Positions 51,527-64,000 of a stretch of 64,000 nt of DNA are shown here, piece after piece (the first letter of the stretch is position 1; each line of letters opens with the position of its first letter). Source of the DNA: CAG-873 sp910578365 (GTDB lineage Bacteria > Bacteroidota > Bacteroidia > Bacteroidales > Muribaculaceae); contig OX620685.1 of assembly GCA_951635545.1 (NCBI GenBank), positions 2,170,001 through 2,234,000 of the forward strand, written 5' to 3'. Under the pieces are notes generated by a model, which ran no database searches, was not told the origin of the DNA, and saw only the letters and a list, made by a program, of their open reading frames with translations. The position numbers were made by a program, and so were the translations under genes.

Positions 51527-51970
51527 ATGGCTAAAGAAATTGCTGGACAGATCAAATTGCAGATAAAGGGTGGCGCTGCCAATCCCTCGCCTCCAGTTGG
51601 TCCCGCCCTCGGTTCGAAGGGTATCAACATCATGGAGTTTTGCAAGCAATTCAATGCCCGCACCCAGGACAAGGCAGGTAAGGTCCTCCCTGTAGTAATC
51701 ACTTACTACACCGATAAGTCGTTTGACTTCGTCGTAAAGACTCCTCCTGTTGCAATCCAGTTGAAGGAAGCTGCCAAAATCAAGTCAGGCTCGAACCAGC
51801 CTAACCGTAACAAGGTAGCCGAAATCACTTGGGAGCAGGTGAAAGCGATCGCAACCGACAAAATGCCGGACCTCAACTGCTTTACCGTAGAATCAGCTAT
51901 GAGTATGGTTGCCGGTACGGCCAGAAGTATGGGTATCACTGTCAAAGGGGAATTCCCCGGTAATAACTAA
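51527..51970 (+). CDS. rplK: Ribosomal protein L11
   Basis: This 147-residue protein matches L11 end to end: EIAGQIKLQIKGGAANPSPP and PALGSKGINIMEFCKQFNART at the N-terminal cap-binding domain, and a C-terminal rRNA-binding domain containing VAGTARSMGI. It binds the GTPase-associated centre of 23S rRNA. Part of the secE-nusG-rplKAJL-rpoBC run. Confidence 0.97.
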   Translation: MAKEIAGQIKLQIKGGAANPSPPVGPALGSKGINIMEFCKQFNARTQDKAGKVLPVVITYYTDKSFDFVVKTPPVAIQLKEAAKIKSGSNQPNRNKVAEITWEQVKAIATDKMPDLNCFTVESAMSMVAGTARSMGITVKGEFPGNN

Positions 51971-51985
51971 TAAACTTCAACTGAA

Positions 51986-52681
51986 ATGAGTAAACTTACC
52001 AAAAATCAGAAGTTAGCCCTTTCGAAGATTGAAGCCGGGAAAGCCTACACTCTGGCAGAAGCCGTAGAGAAAGTCAAGGAGGTAAACTATGCCAAGTTTG
52101 ACGCATCTCTCGACATCGACGTCCGTCTGGGCGTTGACCCCAGAAAGGCCAATCAGATGGTACGTGGCGTGGTGACACTGCCCCACGGAACCGGCAAAAC
52201 CGTTAAGGTGCTTGTACTCTGCAGTCCCGATGCCGAAGCTGCCGCCAAGGCTGCCGGAGCAGATTATGTTGGTCTCGACGAATATATTGAAAAAATCAAG
52301 GGTGGTTGGACTGATGTTGACGTTATCATCACACAGCCTGCCATCATGGGTAAGATAGGTGCACTGGGCCGTATCCTCGGTCCCCGCGGTCTTATGCCTA
52401 ACCCCAAGAGCGGTACTGTGACCATGGACGTGGCCAAGGCCGTTGAAGAGGTTAAGAAGGGTAAGATTGACTTCAAGGTTGACAAGAACGGTATCGTTCA
52501 CAGCTCAATCGGCAAGATGTCGTTCACTCCCGCTCAGATGGCAGACAACGCACGTGAGTTTGTGAACACTCTCATCAAGCTCAAGCCTGCAACTGCGAAG
52601 GGCACTTATGTAAAGAGCATTTATCTTTCGAGCACAATGAGTCCCGGTGTTAAGGTTGACACCAAGACAGTAGACGCTTAA
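51986..52681 (+). CDS. rplA: Ribosomal protein L1
   Basis: This 231-residue L1 contains GRILGPRGLMPNPKSGTVT, the family signature, near residue 128. It binds 23S rRNA at the L1 stalk and in many bacteria represses translation of rplK-rplA through the message. The spacing after rplK is 15 bases. Confidence 0.97.
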   Translation: MSKLTKNQKLALSKIEAGKAYTLAEAVEKVKEVNYAKFDASLDIDVRLGVDPRKANQMVRGVVTLPHGTGKTVKVLVLCSPDAEAAAKAAGADYVGLDEYIEKIKGGWTDVDVIITQPAIMGKIGALGRILGPRGLMPNPKSGTVTMDVAKAVEEVKKGKIDFKVDKNGIVHSSIGKMSFTPAQMADNAREFVNTLIKLKPATAKGTYVKSIYLSSTMSPGVKVDTKTVDA

Positions 52682-52701
52682 CCACTTAAACGATCTGAAA
52701 A

Positions 52702-53226
52702 ATGAAAAAGGAAGATAAAGCTACAGTAATAGCACAGATTGCGGAAACCATCAAGAGCTACAGCGGCTTCTACCTGGTAGAAACTGCAGGTCTGGATGCT
52801 GAAAAGACTTCCGCTTTCCGTCGTGCATGTTTCGGCGCCGATGTGAAATTGATGGTGGTTAAGAACACCCTCCTTCACAAGGCTCTTGAAAGCCTCGAAG
52901 GTGATTACAGTGAGCTGTATCCTGCTCTGAAGGGCAGTACTTCGCTGATGTGCACCAACGTGGGCAATGCTCCCGCCAAGCTTCTCAAGGATTTTGTGAA
53001 GAAAGGCGATACACTCCCCGCTCTCAAGGCCGCTTACGTGGAAGAGACCGTTTACATGGGCGCAGACCAGCTCGATGCACTTGCTGCTATCAAGAGCAAG
53101 AACGAACTTATCGCCGATGTTGTGGCTCTGCTCCAGTCGCCAGCCAAGAACGTTATCAGCGCTCTTACTTCCGGCGGCAGCAAGCTCCATGGTATCCTCG
53201 AGACACTTTCCAAGAAGGAAGCTTAA
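52702..53226 (+). CDS. rplJ: Ribosomal protein L10
   Basis: The 174-residue protein has the L10 N-terminal segment (KKEDKATVIAQIAETIKSYS) with the conserved VVKNTLLHKAL block near residue 52 and a C-terminal helix for L7/L12 dimers. It anchors the stalk with rplL. It is 20 bases after rplA, so there is no room for a long regulatory leader. Confidence 0.95.
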   Translation: MKKEDKATVIAQIAETIKSYSGFYLVETAGLDAEKTSAFRRACFGADVKLMVVKNTLLHKALESLEGDYSELYPALKGSTSLMCTNVGNAPAKLLKDFVKKGDTLPALKAAYVEETVYMGADQLDALAAIKSKNELIADVVALLQSPAKNVISALTSGGSKLHGILETLSKKEA

Positions 53227-53277
53227 ACTATCATCACTCAATCAACAGAAAAAAACAACAAATAAAACTATACTAAA

Positions 53278-53652
53278 ATGGCAGATTTAAAAGCTTTTGC
53301 TGAACAACTTGTTAACCTCACCGTAAAGGAAGTAAACGAACTTGCCCAGATCCTCAAGGAAGAATACGGTATCGAACCCGCTGCTGCAGCTGTAGCCGTT
53401 GCTGCCGGTCCCGCCGCTGGTGCTGCTGCCGCTGAAGAAAAGACCTCGTTCGACGTGGTTCTGAAATCAGCCGGTTCTGCTAAGCTCCAGGTTGTGAAAC
53501 TCGTTAAGGAACTCACCGGTCTGGGTCTGAAGGAAGCTAAGGAAATTGTAGACGGCGCTCCCTCTGTAGTTAAGGAAGGTCTTGCCAAGGCTGACGCTGA
53601 AGGCCTCAAGAAGCAGCTCGAAGAAGCTGGCGCTGAAGTCGAACTTAAATAA
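53278..53652 (+). CDS. rplL: Ribosomal protein L7/L12
   Basis: This 124-residue protein has the stalk N-terminal dimerisation helices, an Ala-rich hinge, and the C-terminal factor-binding domain with LKEAKEIVDGAPSVVKEG near residue 82. It recruits translation factors. A strong hairpin follows, before rpoB. Confidence 0.97.
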   Translation: MADLKAFAEQLVNLTVKEVNELAQILKEEYGIEPAAAAVAVAAGPAAGAAAAEEKTSFDVVLKSAGSAKLQVVKLVKELTGLGLKEAKEIVDGAPSVVKEGLAKADAEGLKKQLEEAGAEVELK

Positions 53653-53676
53653 TATTGCCTGATTTTCAGGTAATTA

Positions 53677-53708
53677 GGTTAAGAATCCCCAAAGGGAGAT
53701 TCTTAACC
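53677..53708 (+). terminator. Attenuator/terminator between rplL and rpoB
   Basis: GGTTAAGAATC (53677-53687) pairs with GATTCTTAACC (53698-53708), extended inward by CCC/GGG with a bulged A, and is followed by TTTTTGTG. Such a partial terminator between rplL and rpoB sets the ribosomal-protein to polymerase ratio in other bacteria; the same role is inferred here because no clear rpoB promoter is seen. Confidence 0.78.
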
Positions 53709-53757
53709 TTTTTGTGTTATATTTTAATTTGAGTTCCTTATCCACTTATTTTCTTAG

Positions 53758-56700
53758 ATGTCAGTTTCTATAGATAAACCCCGTATAAACTTTGCCACGG
53801 TTAAGAACCCGCTTCCTTACCCTGACTTTCTCGAGGTGCAGCTGAAGTCGTTCCACGACTTCCTTCAGCTCGACACTCCTCCTGAAAAACGAAATAACGA
53901 AGGTCTCTATAAGGTCTTTGCCGAAAACTTCCCGATTGCGGATACACGCAACAATTTCGTGCTCGAGTTTCTCGACTACTATATCGACCCGCCCCGCTAT
54001 TCTATCGACGAATGTCTGGAGCGTGGTCTGACCTATAGCGTGCCTTTGAAAGCAAAGCTCAAACTTTACTGTACTGACCCCGATCATGAGGATTTCGACA
54101 CTAAGGTCCAGGACGTGTATCTGGGTCCGATTCCTTACATGACCGAGAAAGGCACCTTTGTGATAAACGGTGCAGAGCGTGTGGTTGTTTCGCAGCTGCA
54201 CCGTTCGCCGGGCGTGTTCTTCGGTCAAAGTACTCATGCCAACGGCACTAAGCTGTATTCGGCACGTATTATTCCTTTCCGTGGCTCATGGATTGAGTTC
54301 GCCACTGACATCAATAATGTGATGTATGCTTACATCGACCGTAAGAAGAAGCTTCCCGTTACTACGCTGCTTCGTGCTATCGGTCTGGAAAGTGATAAGG
54401 ATATTATTGAAATTTTCGGACTTGCCGAGGAAATCGAGGTCAACGAGGCCAATCTCCGCGCTGCTGTGGGCCGCAAGCTTGCCGCGCGCGTGCTGAAGAC
54501 CTGGTTCGAAGATTTCGCGGACGAGGATACCGGTGAAGTTGTTTCTATCGAGCGCAACGAGGTTGTTATTGACCGCGAAACCGTGCTCGACGAGAGCCAT
54601 ATACAGGATATCATCGATTCGGGCGAGAAGACAATTCTCCTGCACAAGGAAGATGTCAGCAGCTCGGATTACTCCATTATATTCAATACCCTGCAGAAGG
54701 ATACCTCGAACTCCGAGAAGGAAGCCGTGGTTTACATCTACCGTCAGCTGCGCAACGCCGAGCCGCCGGATGAAGCTTCTGCACGCGAAGTGATACAGAA
54801 CCTCTTCTTCTCCGACAAGCGTTACGACCTCGGTGAAGTGGGCCGTTACCGTATCAACAAAAAGCTCGCCCTTGATACATCGATGGACGTGCGTGTCCTC
54901 ACCAAGGAGGATATCATTGCCATTATCAAGTATCTGATTGAGCTTATCAACAGCAAGACCGACGTTGATGACATCGACCACCTGAGCAACCGCCGCGTAC
55001 GTACTGTAGGCGAGCAGCTGTACAATCAGTTCGGTGTAGGTTTGGCACGTATGTCGCGCACCATCCGCGAGCGTATGAACGTACGCGACAACGAGGTGTT
55101 CACTCCAATCGACCTTATCAATGCCAAGACAATTTCGTCGGTTATCAACACATTCTTCGGCACCAACGCGCTGAGCCAGTTTATGGACCAGACCAACCCG
55201 CTGGCCGAAATCACCCACAAGCGCCGTATGTCGGCCCTCGGCCCCGGCGGTCTGTCGCGTGAGCGCGCCGGCTTCGAGGTTCGTGACGTACACTATACTC
55301 ACTACGGTCGTCTTTGCCCGATTGAAACCCCTGAAGGCCCGAACATCGGTCTGATTAGCTCGCTTTGTGTGTATGCCAAGATCAACGATCTGGGCTTTAT
55401 CGAAACTCCTTACCGCAAGGTGGAGAACGCCAAAGTAGACCTCAAAAACGATGAGGTGGTATATCTCACCGCCGAAATCGAGGAAGGTAAAGTAATCGCA
55501 CAGGGCAACGCGCCTCTGAACGACGACGGCACCTTTATCCGCGAGCGTGTAAAGGCCCGTCTTGACGCCGACTTCCCCGTGGTAGCACCCGGCGAGGTTG
55601 AGCTTATGGACGTTTCGCCCTCACAGATTGCATCTATAGCCGCATCGCTCATCCCCTTCCTGGAGCACGACGACGCCAACCGCGCGCTGATGGGTTCGAA
55701 CATGATGCGACAGGCAGTGCCCCTGCTGCGCAGCGAGGCTCCTATCGTAGGTACAGGTATCGAAGGTCAGCTTATCCGCGACTCGCGCACTCAGGTTGCC
55801 GCTGAAGGCTCCGGTGTGATTGAGTATGTCGACGCCCGCGAAATCCGCATTCGCTACGACCGTACCGAAGAAGAAGAATTTGTGGCATTCGAAGACTCGC
55901 TGAAAGTTTACCGTCTGCCAAAATTCCGCAAAACCAACCAGAGCACTACTATCGACCTGCGTCCTATCTGCAGCGCCGGTCAGCGTGTGGTAAAGGGCGA
56001 CATCCTCACAGAAGGCTACGCCACCGAAAACGGTGAACTCGCTCTTGGCCGTAACCTCAAGGTGGCATTCATGCCATGGAAGGGTTATAACTACGAGGAC
56101 GCCATTGTGCTCAATGAACGTATGGTGCGCGACGATATCCTTACCTCGGTACACGTCGACGAATATGCCCTCGAAGTGCGCGAAACCAAACGCGGTATGG
56201 AAGAGCTTACCTCCGATATTCCCAACGTGTCGGAAGACGCAACCAAGGACCTCGACGATCGTGGTATCATCCGTGTCGGCGCCCATGTAGTGCCCGGCGA
56301 CATCATGATTGGCAAGATTACCCCCAAGGGTGAAAGCGATCCCACTCCCGAGGAGAAACTGCTGCGCGCCATATTCGGCGACAAGGCCGGCGACGTTAAG
56401 GACGCCTCGCTCAAGGCTTCTCCCTCGCTCAAGGGTGTGGTTATCGGCACAAACCTGTTCAGCCGTGCCGCCAAGAAGAAAAAGAGCAAGAGTGCCAACG
56501 CCCAGCTGCCCAAGCTCGACGAAGAGTACGAAGAAAAGCTCAACGCACTGCGCGACGTGCTGGTAAACAAACTGATGACCCTGACCGACGGTAAGACCTC
56601 ACAGGGCGTCAAGGACTTTATCGGCAGCGAGATTATTCCCAAGGGTTCGCGTTTCACTCCCGCCACACTGGCCGGAATCGACTACGACACCATTAACCTG

Positions 56701-57570
56701 TCGAAGTGGACAAACGACGACCATAAGAACGACCTCATCCGCCAGACCATAGTTAACTATCTGCGCAAGAGCAAGGAAATCGACGCCGAACTCCGCCGTA
56801 AGAAATTCGACATCAGCATAGGCGACGAACTGCCCTCGGGCATCATGCAGATTGCCAAGGTATACATTGCCAAGAAACGTAAAATCAGCGTGGGCGACAA
56901 AATGGCAGGCCGCCACGGTAACAAGGGTATCGTGTCGCGTATCGTGCGCCAGGAAGACATGCCCTTCCTTGCCGACGGTACTCCGGTTGATATCTGTCTG
57001 AACCCTCTGGGTGTGCCTTCGCGTATGAACCTTGGTCAGATTTTCGAGACTGTACTCGGCTGGGCCGGTCGTGAGCTGGACGAAAAATTCGCCACTCCCA
57101 TTTTCGACGGTGCCAGCATGGATGACCTCAACGAGTGGACCGACAAAGCAGGCCTGCCCCGCTACGGCAAGACCTACCTCTACGATGGCGGCACCGGCGA
57201 ACGCTTCGACCAGCCCGCTACCGTAGGTGTTATTTACATGCTTAAGCTCGGCCACATGGTAGAAGATAAGATGCACGCCCGTTCGATTGGCCCGTACTCA
57301 CTCATCACCCAGCAGCCGTTGGGCGGTAAGGCACAGTTCGGTGGCCAGCGATTTGGTGAGATGGAAGTGTGGGCGCTCGAGGCATTCGGCGCATCGCACA
57401 TTCTGCAGGAAATTCTTACCATAAAGTCGGACGACGTCAACGGTCGCAGCAAGGCCTACGAGGCTATCGTCAAGGGCGATCCAATGCCCGCAGCCGGTAT
57501 CCCCGAATCGCTCAATGTGCTTCTGCACGAGCTCCGCGGCCTTGGTCTGAGCATCAATCTCGAAAACTAA
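53758..57570 (+). CDS. rpoB: RNA polymerase beta subunit
   Basis: This 1270-residue protein is RpoB throughout: RVVVSQLHRSPGVFFG near residue 140, the rifampicin-pocket region GTNALSQFMDQTNPLAEITHKRR near residues 464-486 (here given in part: ALSQFMDQTNPLAEITHKRR), PIETPEGPNIGLI near residue 521, and C-terminal GGKAQFGGQRFGEMEVWALEA. The Gln/Asp/His/Arg residues of the rifampicin pocket look like the wild type. It forms the active-centre cleft with RpoC. The rplL-rpoB gap holds the attenuator. Confidence 0.98.
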   Translation: MSVSIDKPRINFATVKNPLPYPDFLEVQLKSFHDFLQLDTPPEKRNNEGLYKVFAENFPIADTRNNFVLEFLDYYIDPPRYSIDECLERGLTYSVPLKAKLKLYCTDPDHEDFDTKVQDVYLGPIPYMTEKGTFVINGAERVVVSQLHRSPGVFFGQSTHANGTKLYSARIIPFRGSWIEFATDINNVMYAYIDRKKKLPVTTLLRAIGLESDKDIIEIFGLAEEIEVNEANLRAAVGRKLAARVLKTWFEDFADEDTGEVVSIERNEVVIDRETVLDESHIQDIIDSGEKTILLHKEDVSSSDYSIIFNTLQKDTSNSEKEAVVYIYRQLRNAEPPDEASAREVIQNLFFSDKRYDLGEVGRYRINKKLALDTSMDVRVLTKEDIIAIIKYLIELINSKTDVDDIDHLSNRRVRTVGEQLYNQFGVGLARMSRTIRERMNVRDNEVFTPIDLINAKTISSVINTFFGTNALSQFMDQTNPLAEITHKRRMSALGPGGLSRERAGFEVRDVHYTHYGRLCPIETPEGPNIGLISSLCVYAKINDLGFIETPYRKVENAKVDLKNDEVVYLTAEIEEGKVIAQGNAPLNDDGTFIRERVKARLDADFPVVAPGEVELMDVSPSQIASIAASLIPFLEHDDANRALMGSNMMRQAVPLLRSEAPIVGTGIEGQLIRDSRTQVAAEGSGVIEYVDAREIRIRYDRTEEEEFVAFEDSLKVYRLPKFRKTNQSTTIDLRPICSAGQRVVKGDILTEGYATENGELALGRNLKVAFMPWKGYNYEDAIVLNERMVRDDILTSVHVDEYALEVRETKRGMEELTSDIPNVSEDATKDLDDRGIIRVGAHVVPGDIMIGKITPKGESDPTPEEKLLRAIFGDKAGDVKDASLKASPSLKGVVIGTNLFSRAAKKKKSKSANAQLPKLDEEYEEKLNALRDVLVNKLMTLTDGKTSQGVKDFIGSEIIPKGSRFTPATLAGIDYDTINLSKWTNDDHKNDLIRQTIVNYLRKSKEIDAELRRKKFDISIGDELPSGIMQIAKVYIAKKRKISVGDKMAGRHGNKGIVSRIVRQEDMPFLADGTPVDICLNPLGVPSRMNLGQIFETVLGWAGRELDEKFATPIFDGASMDDLNEWTDKAGLPRYGKTYLYDGGTGERFDQPATVGVIYMLKLGHMVEDKMHARSIGPYSLITQQPLGGKAQFGGQRFGEMEVWALEAFGASHILQEILTIKSDDVNGRSKAYEAIVKGDPMPAAGIPESLNVLLHELRGLGLSINLEN

Positions 57571-57602
57571 CGAACTCACTCACACTACAGCTAATATAAT
57601 AC

Positions 57603-61901
<4,299 letters not shown>

Positions 61902-61923
61902 TCGTTTCCCACAATAATAGTCA

Positions 61924-61954
61924 CAGCGGCGCAGCCATCGAGGTTGCGCCGCTG
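61924..61954 (+). terminator. Terminator of the rpoBC operon
   Basis: CAGCGGCGCA (61924-61933) plus GCC pairs with GGT plus TGCGCCGCTG (61945-61954) around a five-base loop, followed by TCGTTTT. It lies 22 bases after the rpoC stop. Confidence 0.85.
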
Positions 61955-62071
61955 TCGTTTTAGAACCTTGGCGAAAACCGGTTCTTGCGTCCGCTTGTTT
62001 CAGGCAGCAACATTGCTCTCTCACTGCGCGGGCACGACTACAGTGAGCATAAGAATTCTTTCGTAATCACG

Positions 62072-62094
62072 AAAAAATTCTACATAAAACGTAG
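62072..62094 (-). terminator. Weak terminator-like hairpin after the homocysteine S-methyltransferase gene
   Basis: On the minus strand a four-base stem (CTAC/GTAG, 62080-62083 with 62091-62094) is followed by ATTTTTT (62078-62072). The stem is short, so this is a weak candidate only. Confidence 0.3.
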
Positions 62095-62097
62095 GTT

Positions 62098-62973
62098 TCA
62101 GGCATTTATGGTCAAGTGCCGAATTTCGTTCGCCAGCACGCGGATATGTCCCGGTGTAGTGCCGCAGCAGCCGCCGATGATGTTCAGGCGGCAATCGCGC
62201 AACAGCGGGCGCATGGCCTCGGTCAGCCGTTCGGGAGTGCAGGCGTATCGGCCTGTGGCGTCGGGCAGTCCGGCGTTGGGGTGGAAGCTGATATAGGCGT
62301 GGGTAAGTTCGCCCAAACGCTTTATCCACGGCGCCGAAGATTCGACTCCGAAGCCACAGTTAAGGCCATAGCTGATGGCGCCGCTGTGGCGTGTAGCTTC
62401 AATAAATTGCTCAAGAGTATGGCCTGAGGGTAAACAGCCTTCGCGGGTAAGTGTGGCCGAAAGCATCAGAGGCAGGCGCAGACCTGTGTTTTCAAAAGCA
62501 GTGAGTATGCCTTTTATGGCTGCGATAGCGCCGTCGAGGTCGAATATGGTTTCGAGCAGCAGAGTATCCGCGCCTGCTGTGATAAGGGCATCTGCTTGCC
62601 GCCGGTAGGCCTCTGTAGTGGCCGGCGATGCCGTGCAGGCACCGAGGCAACCGGCTACAAAGCATTGTCGGCCGCTATCGGCCACGGCCATTCGGGCGAG
62701 GCGTACCCCGGCACTGCATATATCATCGGCATGCTTGCTGAATCCATAGCGTGCAAGTGCTTGGGTGTTGGCGTTGAATGTGTCGGTGGTGATGATGTCG
62801 GCGCCGGCCTCGATATATGCAAGGTGTGCCCGGTATACAGCATCGGGGTCTGACAGACACAGATTATCGCAGCAAGTGCCATTGTTGCTCAGCAGAGTGC
62901 CCATGGCGCCATCGAGAATCATAATTCCGCCGCCCAGGCAGCGTTCGAAGTCGTCAGTCATAATATTGTTCAA
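62098..62973 (-). CDS. Homocysteine S-methyltransferase family protein
   Basis: This 291-residue TIM-barrel protein is the stand-alone equivalent of the MetH homocysteine-binding module. It has ILDGAMGTLL near residue 18, ADIITTDTFNAN near residue 59, and the zinc-binding cysteines in GLNCGFG (about residue 202) and GGCCGTTPGHI (about residue 267). It transfers a methyl group to homocysteine; the donor (S-methylmethionine, or methyltetrahydrofolate with a separate MetH remainder) cannot be told. An alternative ATG is four codons later (62961). It overlaps the L,D-transpeptidase gene end by 20 bases (8 with the later start) and lies downstream of it, so the two are probably cotranscribed. Confidence 0.85.
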   Translation of the reverse strand: MNNIMTDDFERCLGGGIMILDGAMGTLLSNNGTCCDNLCLSDPDAVYRAHLAYIEAGADIITTDTFNANTQALARYGFSKHADDICSAGVRLARMAVADSGRQCFVAGCLGACTASPATTEAYRRQADALITAGADTLLLETIFDLDGAIAAIKGILTAFENTGLRLPLMLSATLTREGCLPSGHTLEQFIEATRHSGAISYGLNCGFGVESSAPWIKRLGELTHAYISFHPNAGLPDATGRYACTPERLTEAMRPLLRDCRLNIIGGCCGTTPGHIRVLANEIRHLTINA

Positions 62974-63958
62974 CTGATTCGTTGCCGGCCTCCGGCATTG
63001 TATCAGTTTTTTCCTCTGCCTGCAGGGTGGCTAAGGTGTCACGGCTAAGTTCCTCGCGCATTCGCAGGACTGCGTCTATAGAATCCTTGCGGTGCTTAAT
63101 CAGTTTCTCGCGTTCCTCATAGTCTTTCAGACCGGGAAAGTCCTCGTCGATCGGCGATTCGTCGACCTTAGGCAAGCGCAACTGAGTTATGCGTGTGTAG
63201 CCCTCTTGTCGGTTCACCCGCTGGTCGCGGTCCGACGGACTGATTATTATGGGCATGCCTTTGGTTGCAAAAGTAACCAGTTCGAGTATATGGGCGTTGT
63301 GGATTCGCATGCAGCCGTGCGATGCGCGACGCCCGCGCGACCACGGTGCGCAGGTGCCGTGAATGCCAATCATGGGGGCGCCTTTTATGCGAATGAAGCG
63401 TGGGCCGAACTGGCCACGTTTCTCCGAGGTGTTTCCGTCATCGTCGGTAAAGAGCCATTCAGTGCTGTCGTAGATGCCTTCAGCCGAGAAAAATCCCTCG
63501 GGCGTGCGGTTGTCGCGCCGGGCGTGTTTGGTGCCGAATTGGGCCGAACATGCCATTTTGTAGGCCCGGTGAGGCTGGCCGAATTTATTGTAGAGTACCA
63601 CCATCATGTGCTGTTTGTCGGCAACCAAAAAGTAGGGCTCTTGGTTGTGCAGCAGCCGGTTGGCATAATCGATGTTCTGTTTGGCTATGGTATCTATGAC
63701 TCCGCTGCTGTATTCGGCCCAATAGCCCGACTGGCGCATGAATGAGTCGGCCTGCTCGGGAGTAGTTACGTCGTTGCGCAACACCGACGGCGGCAGTGCG
63801 GCAATGCTGTCGAGTGAGTCATTCATTCGCTGTTCTTCGGGTGAAAGCAGCGGTACCGAAGTCGAGTCGGCATCCACGACATTGTTTCCGTTGCCGCTGT
63901 TGCATGCGGTTACAGCCAGCAGAAAAAATATAGCGGGTATTATCAACAGATATTTCAT
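62954..63958 (-). CDS. L,D-transpeptidase (YkuD domain) lipoprotein
   Basis: The 334-residue protein starts with a signal ending in a lipobox, LLAVTACNSG (Cys about residue 19), so it is an envelope lipoprotein. The central YkuD domain shows the active-site stretch IGIHGT followed by SHGCMRIHN near residues 220-228, whose cysteine is the catalytic nucleophile. It forms 3-3 peptide cross-links in peptidoglycan or ties proteins to it. The C-terminal third is charged and probably helical. The start at 63958 is chosen because it begins the signal peptide; a further in-frame ATG lies at 63994. The upstream region is outside the window, so no promoter was judged. Confidence 0.88.
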   Translation of the reverse strand: MKYLLIIPAIFFLLAVTACNSGNGNNVVDADSTSVPLLSPEEQRMNDSLDSIAALPPSVLRNDVTTPEQADSFMRQSGYWAEYSSGVIDTIAKQNIDYANRLLHNQEPYFLVADKQHMMVVLYNKFGQPHRAYKMACSAQFGTKHARRDNRTPEGFFSAEGIYDSTEWLFTDDDGNTSEKRGQFGPRFIRIKGAPMIGIHGTCAPWSRGRRASHGCMRIHNAHILELVTFATKGMPIIISPSDRDQRVNRQEGYTRITQLRLPKVDESPIDEDFPGLKDYEEREKLIKHRKDSIDAVLRMREELSRDTLATLQAEEKTDTMPEAGNESVEQYYD

Positions 63959-64000
63959 ATTGATGATAAGTCCGGTATTGTTTAAAAAGTTCAATCTTTC

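Overview
The window is a 64 kb stretch of a Bacteroidales chromosome. The evidence is Bacteroidetes-type promoters (TTTG, 19-21 bases, TAnnTTTG) upstream of many genes, type IX secretion (T9SS) C-terminal sorting domains, a GH92 mannosidase lipoprotein, a TPR/membrane/AraC one-piece regulator, and almost no Shine-Dalgarno sequences. The fairly high GC and gene content would suit a gut Muribaculaceae-like lineage. That is inference, since no 16S rRNA gene is present.

Layout. 1-9.8 kb: end of a ClC chloride channel gene overlapping a phosphoethanolamine transferase-like gene, a LacX-like epimerase, a 1522-residue T9SS cargo protein and a DUF3298 lipoprotein. 9.8-11.2 kb: a complete IS4-type element lodged exactly at that lipoprotein's start codon. 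11.4-16.5 kb: a biotin-dependent carboxyltransferase (pycB-like), then an overlapping three-gene cassette (UbiA-type phosphoribosyltransferase, HAD phosphatase, polytopic membrane protein) that looks like a polyprenyl-phosphate-pentose pathway. 16.5-24.1 kb: a minus-strand envelope cluster tamB, TenI-like, flippase-like, nfeD. 24.3-28.5 kb: ilvE, an HD-domain gene, and an unknown 295-codon gene split by an IS3-type element with a 3 bp target duplication. 28.9-35.2 kb: a second T9SS cargo gene, its possible regulator, and a complete ISAs1-type element just upstream of the regulator's promoter. 35.4-47.3 kb: GH92, dnaK (with a sigma-54-like promoter), an M16 peptidase and carAB. 47.4-48.6 kb: an IS30-type element. 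48.8-61.9 kb: the conserved translation/transcription block tRNA-Thr, Tyr, Gly, Thr, tuf, tRNA-Trp, secE, nusG, rplKAJL, rpoBC. 62-64 kb: a homocysteine S-methyltransferase-like gene and an L,D-transpeptidase lipoprotein.

Most of the window is core genome. The accessory signal comes from four complete insertion sequences of four families, each of which can be delimited by inverted repeats and flanking duplications. One breaks a gene, one separates a gene from its promoter, one abuts a regulator's promoter, and one lies between carA and the tRNA cluster. The best candidates for under-described biology are the UbiA/HAD/membrane-protein cassette, the tamB-TenI-flippase-nfeD cluster, the reconstructed unknown gene around 25.9-28.5 kb, the hairpin repeat shared by two intergenic sites, and the dnaK promoter. 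I saw no CRISPR array, prophage, plasmid functions or recognised defence system.
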